Shown piece by piece: positions 31,751-40,725 of a stretch of 60,438 nucleotides of DNA. The first letter of the stretch is position 1, and every line of letters begins with the position of its first letter. The stretch is from Rubneribacter badeniensis (GTDB taxonomy: Bacteria; Actinomycetota; Coriobacteriia; Coriobacteriales; Eggerthellaceae), in the NCBI RefSeq assembly GCF_002899695.1, contig NZ_PPEL01000008.1, forward strand, positions 1 through 60,438. The letters are read 5' to 3'. A program made the position numbers and the translations under genes. The notes under the pieces are model-generated. The model ran no database searches. It saw only the letters and a program-made list of their open reading frames with translations, and had not been told where the DNA came from.

Positions 31751-34700
31751 CTACCGCTCGTTCACGCTGCGCCGACGCAGCACCGCAGCCGCCAGCGCCA
31801 GCGTCGCCAGCGCGCCCACGCCAACGGCGGCCAGCGCCGCAGTCGGCGCACCCAGCACATCGCCGGTGGAGGCCAGCGGCTGCAGCGTCGCGCCCGATCC
31901 GTCGGCGTCTGTGGGCGCGGGATCGGGCTCGGGCAGCGGGGTCGGCGTCGGCTCGGGCTCGGGGCCGGGCTCCGGACCGGGCGCCACGTAATCGCCCGGC
32001 TGCGCCACCGTTTCCACCGCCGTGGCGCTGAAGATGCGGTACGGTGCGTTTTCCGTAGCGGCCAGCACGTAGAAGTTCCCGTTGTAAGCCGTGGCCACCG
32101 GCGTGAGCAGCTTCTGGTGCGACGCGCGCTTGCCGTAGTCCGCCACGCTGCCATCTGCGGCGTCCAGCGTGAAGGTGTCGGTGGCGCCGGATACGCCCTC
32201 GATGCCTGCCAGCATGAAACCGTCCGCCACCGCGCCCGATGCCAACTGCTGCGAGCTACCCTCCGGGAACACGCCCGCTCCGTCTACTTTCTCACTCACA
32301 GCGGTGCCGTCCTGCGCCATCGTCACGCGATCGACGCCCGATATACCACCGCCTTGATTCAGGGAACCGACACCCGACGACACCAGAAACGCCCCGTTGC
32401 CATACGATACTTGCGGAGCGCTGCGCGGCCTGCTCAACTGGCCGACGGCCTCAAACAAGCCGCCATTCGGATCCACGCGATAGATACTATTCTCCGCTTT
32501 CGTTTCCAGATTATAGCCGCCGAACAAATACACGTTCTTTCCGTCGCTGCCCAAGGTGGCCAGCATAAGAGCCCCGTCGGCCTCGTCTTGCACGCCCGCA
32601 CAACGTTCCCATGAACCGTTGGAATCCATCGTCAACCACACCACGCCGTCGCTCGCCGATTCGGTGCTTGCTTTCATGGTGAGGCGCAGCAGCAGCTTCC
32701 CGTCAACCGTGGTTCCGGTGGCATCCACCAACGCGCTGCCGCCCTCCGGCATGCTGGGTTCTATTAACTCCGAAGGAAGCGCCACCTCGCTCCAGAGCTG
32801 CCGGTCGGGGTCGTAGGCCCAGATGCAGCTGAGCGGCACCGACGGGTCGCTCGCCATCTCAAACACCGTCGAACGCGGCAGGCAGTACACCAAGCCGTTG
32901 TAGCCCACCAGCTGCCAGGCGCCCCGCTCGTCCAGCCCCTCGGGAACGGGCAACCCCGTCTGGTCGTAATAGACCGTGTCTGTGCGCTCGCCGAAATCGG
33001 CCAGCTGCTTGCTGTGCTTGCCGTTCGCCTCCGCGCGCACGACCACCTGCCCGCCTGCGAAGCCCGCGGGCTTTTGCACGGTCAGCTCGGCCTTGCCGTC
33101 GCCCAGTTCGAGCCGCCCGGTCACCTCGGCGGGCGCGCCGTCCAGCGAGACGGCCGTGCCCTCCGGCATGAAGTAGCCCTGCACCTTGACCTCGTCGCCC
33201 GCGTCGGCCACCGCCGTGATGGCCGGGCCGAGGTCGTCTTCGACCAGCGCGTTGTCCACCGACACGCTGCCGCCCGTGGAGCACAGCCCCTCGTAAGCCG
33301 CATTCGGCTCGGCGGCGGCGCGCAGCAGGGCCGCCAGCTTCTCCGCCGACTTCGCGGGGTCATCCTCCACCTCTGCCAGCCCCGCGCCCGCCAGCACGGC
33401 CGCCGCGCCTGCTGCCGCCGGCGTGGCCATCGACGTGCCGTCGAGATAGGTATAGGGCACCGTATCGCTGCCGAGGCCGATGCTGTCTATCACCAGCGTG
33501 CCCGGCACCAAAGTAGGCGCCTCGGGACCGCCCGGCTGCCCGTATTGCAATCCATCCACATAGGAGAACTTCGAGAGCATGCATAATATCTGTATCTGGA
33601 AGTGCTCCCAATCAATAGAGTCGAACTCGGGCGCTTTGGAAAGATCAAGGGAGAACCCGCCCCACGAGCCGCCGCCCAAACCAAATGCTTGGGGGATCAG
33701 TGAGGCCGCCGGTATCCAGTCGCCATTTTTCATTTTCACCTGAACAAGCGCGCCCGCAACGGCAGCTTCGTCAGCTTTTGGCATGTAGCGGATGCTCATA
33801 TGCGTGGGAGGTTGCTCCACCCCCGAAAGATCGATCACGCTGCTTTCCAGTATCGCCACGCCAGTGGGCATTGTCACTTCCAACGCGGCATCGCCATCGA
33901 AGCGGCGCTGATCGCCCACCTCCTCTATCGAGCAATCAGAACTTCCTCTCGGATGAAAGGTAAACGCCTTCGCTTCCGCCTCATCCACTCCTGCGGCCGC
34001 ATGGCTGCTCCCGTCGAAGCTCTGGTACAGCACCGCTTCGGCATCCCCTTCGGCCAAATACTGCTGCATGGCCGTGCCATAGGTTGACAAGATGCCGCCA
34101 CCTGGCGCCATCACATCGGCGGTGGTTTCCCCATATTGGGAAAACGGCGACATCTCGCCCGTGACATCAAGGGAAGACACCGCCACCACATACGGATTGT
34201 CCGCCAGAAGCGTAGGCGTGGCGGGTGCCTCATCGTTGTTGCGCGCTGAATTTCCCACGCCGAACACGCTCGTTATGCCCCGCTTTCCTATCGCGGTGAT
34301 TGCAAGGTCGATGGAGCGCCACTGAGGCTGGCCCATCGTCCACGAATTGTTCACCACCTCCACCGGCACGCCCGCATACCGCGCCGCAGCCAAGTAATCG
34401 AGGCAGCGCAAAATGCCGGACAGCGTGTCGTCGTGTCGCACGGACAGGATGCTCGCATTCGGCGCGATGCCGGAAGTGCCCATGCCGTTCCACTCCGCGC
34501 CGATGATGCCGGCCACGTGCGTGCCGTGATAATTGGCGATGCCCGTGGTGGAAGTGGTGCCGGGCGCGCCAGCAGAGAAACCGTGCTCATCGGCACCGGG
34601 AATGTCCTGCAGCTGGGCCTTCGTCGCATCGGAGCAGTCATTCCACGACCACATGACCGGGGCCAAATCGGGGTTGGAGGCGTCCACGCCGTTGTCCAGG

Positions 34701-35668
34701 ACGGCCACCACCACCTCATCAAGGCTCGTGGCGGCTTCGGGGTTGTTCCAATCCCCGTAATCCACATCGGCGGCTTCCTCTGCGGAAACGCCGGCCATGC
34801 GCCCGTCGTTATCGGCGTACCACTGGAACTCGGTAAGGTCGGGAATGGAAGCGGCTGACGCATCGCCGTTCGCGGCGGGCGCGGGCTCGGTCGCATCAGT
34901 CTCGCCGGCCGCATCGGAATCGTCGCCCGCGCCTGCGGCACCGCCCTGCGACGCGCCGTCCTCCGCACCCTCGGACGTGGCGGTCATGTCAGTCTCGCCA
35001 GCCACGCTGGCCGCGCCAGTCTCGTCGACCTCGCCGGCCGCACCAGCCGCGTCGGGCCCACCGGGTCCGTCGGCCGCACCAGCTTCACCGGATCCACCAT
35101 CCGCGTCGGCCGTCGCGGCCTCGGCCACCCACTCCCCGACGAGCGCTTCGTCCGAAAGCGCGATCTGCGCCGCCTCTTCGTCGGCGTCGATCGTCTCCAC
35201 CACGGCGTTCGGCTCGGCGAACACCACGCGCGGGTCGGCCTCCAGCTCGGCGATGAGCTGCTCGGTCGTCTTGCCCTCGTCGCGCACGAGCACGAGGCGG
35301 CCAGCTGGAGCCTCGGCCTCCCCGTTCGCCGAGAGCGAGCGCGCGAAGGCCGCGGCCTCGGACGCGTCGGCATCGCCGCCAAGCGCCTCGGCGGCCGCGC
35401 CCGCCGCGATATCCATCAGATCCTGGGCGCCGTCGAGCGCCCCGCCGCCAGACGAGAGCGTCCGCGCCCCGCCGTCCATCACGTACGCGATGGCCTCGTG
35501 CTCCACGTAGGTGCCGGGCTCAAGCGCCAGCTGCCCTGCCTCGGCACCGGCCGCATTGCCCGATCCAGCGCCCGCAGCCGGCTCGTCGGCCCATGCCGCG
35601 CCCACCGGCACCGGCACAAGCGAGCACGCCAACAGCGCCCCGAGCGCTATGTTTCCCAATCGTTTCAT
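31751..35668 (-). CDS. secreted subtilisin-like (S8) protease with propeller and LASTG anchor
   Basis: 1305 residues from ATG 35668, preceded by GGAGGAGATA; a longer frame upstream has no signal peptide at its start. Signal peptide MKRLGNIALGALLACSLVPV. Propeptide at about 123-157, acidic linker at about 190-275. Catalytic D325 (VLDNGVD), H381 (HGTHVAG), N473 (GVGNSARN) and S746 (GTSMATP). Insert with YQSFDG, Ig-like GYFMPEGTAVSLDG, kelch-like PRSAPQVSYGNGAFLVSSG, LASTGDVLG anchor. It is the first gene of the minus-strand protease array and is divergent from the AbiE genes, so its promoter should lie at 35669-35900. Confidence 0.9.
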   Translation of the reverse strand: MKRLGNIALGALLACSLVPVPVGAAWADEPAAGAGSGNAAGAEAGQLALEPGTYVEHEAIAYVMDGGARTLSSGGGALDGAQDLMDIAAGAAAEALGGDADASEAAAFARSLSANGEAEAPAGRLVLVRDEGKTTEQLIAELEADPRVVFAEPNAVVETIDADEEAAQIALSDEALVGEWVAEAATADADGGSGEAGAADGPGGPDAAGAAGEVDETGAASVAGETDMTATSEGAEDGASQGGAAGAGDDSDAAGETDATEPAPAANGDASAASIPDLTEFQWYADNDGRMAGVSAEEAADVDYGDWNNPEAATSLDEVVVAVLDNGVDASNPDLAPVMWSWNDCSDATKAQLQDIPGADEHGFSAGAPGTTSTTGIANYHGTHVAGIIGAEWNGMGTSGIAPNASILSVRHDDTLSGILRCLDYLAAARYAGVPVEVVNNSWTMGQPQWRSIDLAITAIGKRGITSVFGVGNSARNNDEAPATPTLLADNPYVVAVSSLDVTGEMSPFSQYGETTADVMAPGGGILSTYGTAMQQYLAEGDAEAVLYQSFDGSSHAAAGVDEAEAKAFTFHPRGSSDCSIEEVGDQRRFDGDAALEVTMPTGVAILESSVIDLSGVEQPPTHMSIRYMPKADEAAVAGALVQVKMKNGDWIPAASLIPQAFGLGGGSWGGFSLDLSKAPEFDSIDWEHFQIQILCMLSKFSYVDGLQYGQPGGPEAPTLVPGTLVIDSIGLGSDTVPYTYLDGTSMATPAAAGAAAVLAGAGLAEVEDDPAKSAEKLAALLRAAAEPNAAYEGLCSTGGSVSVDNALVEDDLGPAITAVADAGDEVKVQGYFMPEGTAVSLDGAPAEVTGRLELGDGKAELTVQKPAGFAGGQVVVRAEANGKHSKQLADFGERTDTVYYDQTGLPVPEGLDERGAWQLVGYNGLVYCLPRSTVFEMASDPSVPLSCIWAYDPDRQLWSEVALPSELIEPSMPEGGSALVDATGTTVDGKLLLRLTMKASTESASDGVVWLTMDSNGSWERCAGVQDEADGALMLATLGSDGKNVYLFGGYNLETKAENSIYRVDPNGGLFEAVGQLSRPRSAPQVSYGNGAFLVSSGVGSLNQGGGISGVDRVTMAQDGTAVSEKVDGAGVFPEGSSQQLASGAVADGFMLAGIEGVSGATDTFTLDAADGSVADYGKRASHQKLLTPVATAYNGNFYVLAATENAPYRIFSATAVETVAQPGDYVAPGPEPGPEPEPTPTPLPEPDPAPTDADGSGATLQPLASTGDVLGAPTAALAAVGVGALATLALAAAVLRRRSVNER

Positions 35669-35901
35669 TATCTCCTCCGACATCGCGCGCATGCAAAAAA
35701 TCGGACTTATGATAAAGAAGGCTGTGCAACAAAACGGCAACAAAACAACGAGGATTCCCGCGAACGGCCCACCATCCTCACACAACGAACGGCAGCAACC
35801 GAGCCGAACCGAACCGTCCATCTGCGACCCAGAGACAACGCGTTCTGCCGCCCGCGATCCTCAGCCAAACAAAGCCAAACAAAACCCTCCAAATAGGTTA
35901 C
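35669..35901. other. divergent intergenic region, S8 protease / abiEi
   Basis: No gene. It should contain the minus-strand promoter for the protease array. A short direct repeat of CAACAAAAC (near 35727-35746) is present, and AT content rises towards the abiE operator. Confidence 0.5.
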
Positions 35902-35940
35902 ATGTTGCAATAGTTGTATTATTTGCTACTATTGCAACAT
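35902..35940 (+). promoter_or_regulatory. abiE promoter with 13-bp palindromic operator
   Basis: ATGTTGCAATAGT (35902-35914) and ACTATTGCAACAT (35928-35940) are a perfect inverted repeat with a 13-base spacer. The right arm ends exactly at the abiEi ATG. A -35 TTGCAA (35905-35910) and -10 TACTAT (35927-35932), 16 bases apart, lie inside the arms. AbiEi antitoxins are known to repress their own operon by binding inverted repeats, so this is the likely operator. No ribosome binding site separates the -10 and the ATG, suggesting a leaderless or near-leaderless mRNA. Confidence 0.75.
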
Positions 35941-36630
35941 ATGAAAAGACGAAGCAACATATCCGCTCTGGAAGAACTCGCAGCGTCCGAAGCCGGCGTG
36001 TTCACCGCCGCGCAAGCGCGACTACGCGGAATCCCACGTTACGCGCTGGCCTATGCTGAAAAAACGGGGAAGACCGAGCGCATCGCCCACGGCGCATACC
36101 GGCTCTCCTCCTCCATCGACGACGGCCTCGACGGGCTGCGCGCGGCGTACAAACTCACCGCTCCCGAAACATGGACCCACGAGCGTATTCGCTCCTTCGA
36201 CGGATTCGCCGCCACCGGCGCTACGGCGGCGCACATTCATGGGATAGGCAACTTTCATCCCGACCCATACGAGATCGCCGCGCCCCGCCGGTTCAACAGC
36301 CGCATGGAAGGCGTACGATTCCCTATCAGGCTCCTTTCGGAGGCCGACATCGTTTGGAAATCGGGAATCCCCGTCACGCGCGTGGAAGCGACGATTGCCA
36401 GCCTCGTCGACTCCGACGAAGACGCCTCCCTCGTTGCCGATGCCTTCGTGGAAGCAATCAGGAAGTACGGTACTGTCGACATGGACATACGCGAGCTTCG
36501 CAAACAGCTTGGAGCGGACCGTTACGACAAGCTACTCCGCGCGGCGGGGATCGCGCCATTCGGCGAGGCCGAGCTCGTCGAGACGGACGGCATGGGACAC
36601 GTCGCACTCATCGAGAAGAAGGAGGGCTGA
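35941..36630 (+). CDS. abiEi: AbiEi-type antitoxin / transcriptional regulator (type IV TA)
   Basis: 229 residues from ATG 35941; a start at 35914 would include the operator. The N-terminal winged helix (ISALEELAASEAGVFTAAQA, RLRGIPRYALAYAEKTG, ERIAHGAYRL) is the DNA-binding antitoxin domain. The rest (VTRVEATIASLVDSDE, LRKQLGADRYDKLLRAAG) resembles AbiEi C-terminal domains. It should repress the operon and counter the toxin. Its stop overlaps the toxin start (TGATG). Divergent from the protease array. Confidence 0.85.
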   Translation: MKRRSNISALEELAASEAGVFTAAQARLRGIPRYALAYAEKTGKTERIAHGAYRLSSSIDDGLDGLRAAYKLTAPETWTHERIRSFDGFAATGATAAHIHGIGNFHPDPYEIAAPRRFNSRMEGVRFPIRLLSEADIVWKSGIPVTRVEATIASLVDSDEDASLVADAFVEAIRKYGTVDMDIRELRKQLGADRYDKLLRAAGIAPFGEAELVETDGMGHVALIEKKEG

Positions 36631-37520
36631 TGGCAGGGTATTCTTCGCCGAGGGCATTGGAGATGGCCGTCAAGGAAGCGGCGAAGCGCTCGGCTCTGGA
36701 CACGAACCGAGCCATCGCGGGATTCTATTTCCACAGGCTGCTTTGCAGGGTGTTCTCCAATCCGTGCTCACCGTTCGTCCTCAAAGGGGGCCTCGGCGCG
36801 CTCGCCCGCACGACAGATGCGCGATATACGCGCGACATCGACCTTGCGACAAACTCGCTTGACATAGATGCCGCCGTGGACGAGTTGAGGGCTCTCGCCT
36901 CGAAAGATCTCGGCGATTTCGTTTCGTTCGGATACATCGGCTGCAACCCCATCAAAGCCGAAGACGAGTATCGCGAAGGCCGCACCATAACCTTCGATGT
37001 ATTCCTCGGAGCAAAACGAGTTCAAACCGTTTCGATCGATCTCGTGGCCGACGAGATCGACTGCGGTAAGCCCGATCGGATTTCGCCCGCAGATCGCATC
37101 GAGCTTGCCGGAATCGAATCGTACGATTATCCGGTGTATCCTGCCGAACGAGCCGTGGCAGACAAAGCTTGCGGTATCGTGGAACGCCATAGCGGCAGAC
37201 CCTCCTCCCGCGTGAAAGACCTCGTGGACATTGTCGTGTACGCCCGAAACGTCGCATTTGGCTTCGATACCCTGAGCGCCGCTTTGAAAACGGAATTCTC
37301 AGTACGCAAACTGGCATCGAGCCGAACATTCAGTACGCCACCAGAATGGGGCGATGCTCAGGCTCGCCAATACAGGAGATTGGCCGAACAGACGGGAACG
37401 CCCAACCATTTCCATGATATTCGCAACGCCGAAACGCTAGCCAAAAAGCTGATCGAACCGTGTTTATCGGATCGAACGGATTTGAGTGTTTGGAGCACGA
37501 AAACGTTGACTTGGGAGTGA
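36630..37520 (+). CDS. abiEii: AbiEii-type nucleotidyltransferase toxin (type IV TA)
   Basis: 296 residues starting at ATG 36630, with GGAGGG upstream and overlapping the antitoxin stop. The nucleotidyltransferase signature is FVLKGGLGALARTTDARYTR followed directly by DIDL, the GG...DxD metal site, and later KDLVDIVVYARN. AbiEii toxins transfer nucleotides to RNA targets to arrest growth, giving phage abortive infection or plasmid stabilisation. Length and motifs appear intact. It is followed by the first 23-bp repeat array. Confidence 0.85.
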   Translation: MAGYSSPRALEMAVKEAAKRSALDTNRAIAGFYFHRLLCRVFSNPCSPFVLKGGLGALARTTDARYTRDIDLATNSLDIDAAVDELRALASKDLGDFVSFGYIGCNPIKAEDEYREGRTITFDVFLGAKRVQTVSIDLVADEIDCGKPDRISPADRIELAGIESYDYPVYPAERAVADKACGIVERHSGRPSSRVKDLVDIVVYARNVAFGFDTLSAALKTEFSVRKLASSRTFSTPPEWGDAQARQYRRLAEQTGTPNHFHDIRNAETLAKKLIEPCLSDRTDLSVWSTKTLTWE

Positions 37521-37582
37521 TTCACCCAAGCAAGACTAACGGAACACGAACACGAGAGAGCGGTGAACCTTGGATCAACCCT

Positions 37583-37651
37583 GGATTCAATTTGCCTCTA
37601 AAATCGGATTCATTTATACTCTGAAACCGGATTCAATTTGCCTCTAAAATC
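37583..37651 (+). repeat. 23-bp tandem repeats upstream of ATPase 1 (3 copies)
   Basis: Three consecutive 23-base units at 37583-37605, 37606-37628 and 37629-37651. Units 1 and 3 are identical (GGATTCAATTTGCCTC followed by TAAAATC); unit 2 is diverged but keeps GGATTCA and CTCT. A fourth partial unit starts at 37652 (GGATCG). A promoter lies inside: -35 TTGCCT (37592-37597), a 17-base spacer and -10 TATACT (37615-37620). The ATPase gene starts 26 bases after the array. Confidence 0.9.
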
Positions 37652-37676
37652 GGATCGCTTTACGAAAGGCCCGTTC

Positions 37677-38972
37677 ATGAAGCAGGGAGCGCTCAAGCCG
37701 GAAGGATATCTGCCGAGGGTGTGCGACAGCGTGCTGTCCGAACTGCTGGACACGTTCGCGGCCGTCGAGGTGGCGGGCACCATGTGGTGCGGAAAGACGT
37801 GGACGTCCCTCTCGTTCGGGGAGAGCGTGACCCGGGTGGGGCGCGCCAACGTCAGGCAGGCGGTCGAGGCCGACCCTGCGGTCGCGCTTGTCGGCGCCAG
37901 GCCCCATGTGGTTGACGAATGGCAGGACGTGCCTCCCATCTGGGATGCCGTGCGCGATGCCGTTGACAGCTCGGAGGGCGGGGCCGGGAGCTTCATCCTC
38001 ACGGGATCCTCGTCGCCCAGCAAGCACCTCGTGAGCCACAGCGGCGCGGGGCGGATAGCGAAGCTCCGCATGCGCACGATGTCGCTTGCCGAAACAGGAG
38101 AGTCTTCCGCGTCGGTTTCCCTTGCGGGGCTGTTCGACGGGCGGTTCGAGCCGGCGCTCGTGCAGCAGCGCCTCGCCCCGCTTGCGGAAACCATATGCCG
38201 AGGCGGCTGGCCCGCCTTGCGCAACGCGGACTTCAACAAGGCTTCGCGCTACCTCGACTCGTATTTCGACGCCGTTTTCGAGACCAGCGTTCCGCGACGG
38301 GGCCTTGACGGGGGCGAGTCGCGCAGGGTCGCGCAGTCGCTCGCACGCAACCTGGGGACGTCCGCGAAGCTGGCGACCATCGGCGCGGATGCTTTCTCCG
38401 ACGAGCTGTCGAAGGCCACTATCGAGAAAAGGGCCGCGGAGCATATCGCCGCGCTCGAGGCGCTCTACGTGGTCGAGAGCGTCGCGGGGTGGGACGCGCC
38501 CATCCGGTCGAAGAGCCGGTTGCGCACCAAGCCGAAGCGCTACTTCGCCGATCCGTCGCTGGCGGCGAGCCTGCTGCACGTTGATCCGCAGAGGCTGGTG
38601 TCGGACGGGCAGCTTTTCGGCATGCTGTTCGAGGCGCTTTGCATGCACGATCTGGCGGTGTACGCCTCGGCCCTGCCGCACGCTCCCGCAGACCCGCTGC
38701 GCTATTACCGCGATTCCGACGGGCTGGAAGTGGACGCCATCATCGAGCTGCGCGACGGAAGATGGGCCGGCTTCGAGGTGAAGCTGGGCGACAGCAAGGT
38801 TGAGGAAGGCGCGGCGGCGCTCAACCGCCTGCGGGCGAAGGTGGCCGCGAATCCCGCCGCCCGCAACCCTCGGCCCGAGTTCATGGCGGTGATCGTGGGC
38901 GCGGGCGAATTCGCTCGCTACGATGCGGCGTCCGACGTGTACGTCATTCCGCTCACCGCGCTGGGAGCCTAA
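37677..38972 (+). CDS. AAA_14/DUF4143 ATPase 1 (WCGK Walker A, PD-(D/E)XK-like C-terminus)
   Basis: 431 residues. The P-loop at about 33-41 reads AGTMWCGKTW, where the usual family form is GPRQVGKTT. Walker B/sensor segments are PHVVDEWQDVPPIWD and FILTGSSSP. A middle winged-helix-like segment (LATIGADAFSDELSKATIEK, then IAALEALYVVESVAGW) links to the C-terminal DUF4143 region with YYRDSDGLEVDAII...FEVKLG, matching a PD-(D/E)XK nuclease core (D...ExK). Biological function of the family is not established. ATG 37677 is preferred to a TTG at 37638 that lies inside the repeats. It is first of three tandem cassettes, each an array plus a gene. Confidence 0.8.
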   Translation: MKQGALKPEGYLPRVCDSVLSELLDTFAAVEVAGTMWCGKTWTSLSFGESVTRVGRANVRQAVEADPAVALVGARPHVVDEWQDVPPIWDAVRDAVDSSEGGAGSFILTGSSSPSKHLVSHSGAGRIAKLRMRTMSLAETGESSASVSLAGLFDGRFEPALVQQRLAPLAETICRGGWPALRNADFNKASRYLDSYFDAVFETSVPRRGLDGGESRRVAQSLARNLGTSAKLATIGADAFSDELSKATIEKRAAEHIAALEALYVVESVAGWDAPIRSKSRLRTKPKRYFADPSLAASLLHVDPQRLVSDGQLFGMLFEALCMHDLAVYASALPHAPADPLRYYRDSDGLEVDAIIELRDGRWAGFEVKLGDSKVEEGAAALNRLRAKVAANPAARNPRPEFMAVIVGAGEFARYDAASDVYVIPLTALGA

Positions 38973-38989
38973 GCGACGAGGTCTTCGCA

Positions 38990-39058
38990 GGGTGTAAAAC
39001 ACCGAACAGGAAGAGTGTATTTTCCCGAACGGAAAGGGTGTAAAATACCGAACGAAGC
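38990..39058 (+). repeat. 23-bp tandem repeats upstream of ATPase 2 (3 copies)
   Basis: Units at 38990-39012, 39013-39035 and 39036-39058, sharing G(G/A)GTGTA and CCGAAC at fixed positions. The first unit starts only 17 bases after the ATPase 1 stop. TAAAAT at 39041-39046 could be a -10, but I see no good -35. The unit sequence is unrelated to those at the other loci, while the period is the same. Confidence 0.88.
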
Positions 39059-39091
39059 GATTTCGAACCATCATGCGCGACAGGAGGCCAC

Positions 39092-40384
39092 ATGCCCGCC
39101 GAAACCTTGACCCCGAAGAACTATCGCCCCCGCCTGATCGAGGGACGCCTCGACACCCTCATGAAGGCGTTCGGCTGCGTTGAGATCACCGGGGCGAGAT
39201 GGTGCGGCAAAACCTGGACGGCGCTTTCCCGCTCCGCGAGCGTCACCAAACTCGACGAGCCGGCCGAACGCGAGGCGGCGACCGTCGACCCCAAGCTCGC
39301 CCTGCTTGGGGAAAGGCCCCACCTCGTGGACGAATGGCAGGAGGTGCCGACCGTCTGGGACGCCGCGCGGCGCTACGTCGACGACTCGGGGAACGCCCGC
39401 GGGTCGCTCCTCCTGACCGGATCGACCAGCCTCCCTGCGGACAAACGCAAAGACGTGCGCCATTCGGGAACCGGGCGCATCGCCCGCTTGACCATGCGTC
39501 CCATGGCCCTCTGCGAATCGGGAGACTCCACGGCCGAAGTGTCCCTCCGCTCTCTGCTCGAAGGGGAAGAGCTTGCTCCCGCACGATGCTCCACAGACGT
39601 CGAGGACATCGCCCGCCTTTGCTGCCGAGGAGGATGGCCCGCCAACATAGGGATGCCCGACGAAGTCGCCTTGGAGACGGCGGGCCAGTACGTGCGGTCG
39701 GCGCTCGACGTCAACGTCACAGAGCAGCGGCGCTCGCCCGAAATCGCCGAAGCGCTCATGCGCGCGCTCGCCGTCAACGAGGGTCAAGCGGCCACATACA
39801 AGACGCTTGCGAAAGATATGGCGGGCGAGGGCCGAGGGGTCGACGACGACACCATCGCGTCGTACCTCGATCTGTTCGGGCGCATCCACCTGATCGAGCA
39901 ATTGCACGGGTGGGAGCCTCCCATGAGGTCGAAATCCCGCGTGCGCGTCAAGCCGAAGCGCTCGTTCGTCGACCCTTCCCTCGCCGCCGCGCTCCTGCAC
40001 GCCACGCCCTCACGTCTTCTGCGCGACACGCAAACGCTCGGTCTGCTGTTTGAAAGCCTCGTCCTGCGCGACCTGCGGGTGTTCCTCTCAACCTATCCGG
40101 GGCTTGGCAACGGCGTGTGCTACTACCGAGACGACAAGGGGCTGGAGGTGGACGCGATCATCGAGTACGAGGGCAGGTGGGCCGGCATCGAGGTCAAGCT
40201 CAGCGATGCAAAGATCGATGAAGGGGCTCGAAGCCTCAACCGTCTGCGTGACAGGATGTCCGCGAACGGGGCCGCCCGAAACGCCGAACCGGTATTCCTC
40301 GCCGTCGTCGTCGGCAAAGGAAGCCTTGCTTACACGCGCGACGACGGGGTGATGGTGATCCCCGCGACGCTGCTCGGAGCTTAA
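39092..40384 (+). CDS. AAA_14/DUF4143 ATPase 2
   Basis: 430 residues from ATG 39092 with AGGAGG upstream. P-loop EITGARWCGKTWTALS (about residues 31-46), Walker B-like PHLVDEWQEVPTVWD, sensor LLLTGSTSLP, and the conserved CRGGWPANIG. Middle domain with TIASYLDLFGRIHLIEQLHG; C-terminal CYYRDDKGLEVDAIIEYEGR and then GIEVKL, the PD-(D/E)XK-like core. It ends in IPATLLGA, close to the PLTALGA and PITMLGA ends of its neighbours. Same architecture and likely same kind of role as ATPase 1, but diverged enough not to be a very recent duplicate. Confidence 0.8.
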   Translation: MPAETLTPKNYRPRLIEGRLDTLMKAFGCVEITGARWCGKTWTALSRSASVTKLDEPAEREAATVDPKLALLGERPHLVDEWQEVPTVWDAARRYVDDSGNARGSLLLTGSTSLPADKRKDVRHSGTGRIARLTMRPMALCESGDSTAEVSLRSLLEGEELAPARCSTDVEDIARLCCRGGWPANIGMPDEVALETAGQYVRSALDVNVTEQRRSPEIAEALMRALAVNEGQAATYKTLAKDMAGEGRGVDDDTIASYLDLFGRIHLIEQLHGWEPPMRSKSRVRVKPKRSFVDPSLAAALLHATPSRLLRDTQTLGLLFESLVLRDLRVFLSTYPGLGNGVCYYRDDKGLEVDAIIEYEGRWAGIEVKLSDAKIDEGARSLNRLRDRMSANGAARNAEPVFLAVVVGKGSLAYTRDDGVMVIPATLLGA

Positions 40385-40616
40385 GGGCGGCGAGCCGGAC
40401 GCCCCCAAGGGCAAGCTGCGACGTAACCCTGCCGAGGTCGCCTTGGGGAGGGCTGCTGAAGTGGCCAGCGCGAGCCGATTTTCGCCCTTTTCGGAAAATG
40501 TCGTGCGGATCGCGATCGCGCCAATCGCGGCCCTCGCGTCGAATCACCCCCACCCTGCCTATGACTAAGTGCCCGGTTTTGCACCTCGGATGGCAATCAA
40601 CCTGCTCAGCCAGTTG
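40385..40616. other. spacer between ATPase cassettes 2 and 3
   Basis: No gene. GC-rich up to about 40600, then AT-rich into the third repeat array. CTGCTCAG at 40602-40609 sits exactly 23 bases before the corresponding bases of the first clear unit, so a decayed extra repeat may be present. Confidence 0.5.
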
Positions 40617-40685
40617 TTTGCTTTTTGATCAGTAGATCATTTGCTTTTTGATCAGTTTCCTGTTTGCTTTTTGCTCAATGGATAC
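40617..40685 (+). repeat. 23-bp tandem repeats upstream of ATPase 3 (3 copies)
   Basis: Units at 40617-40639, 40640-40662 and 40663-40685, each starting TTTGCTTTTTG(A/C)TCA. The promoter overlaps the array: -35 TTGCTT at 40664-40669 in unit 3, a 16-base spacer and -10 TATAAT at 40686-40691 directly after it. An AAGGAG ribosome binding site and the ATG at 40726 follow. Confidence 0.92.
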
Positions 40686-40725
40686 TATAATGCCTGATAA
40701 ATAATGCGCAAAAAGGAGACGCACT

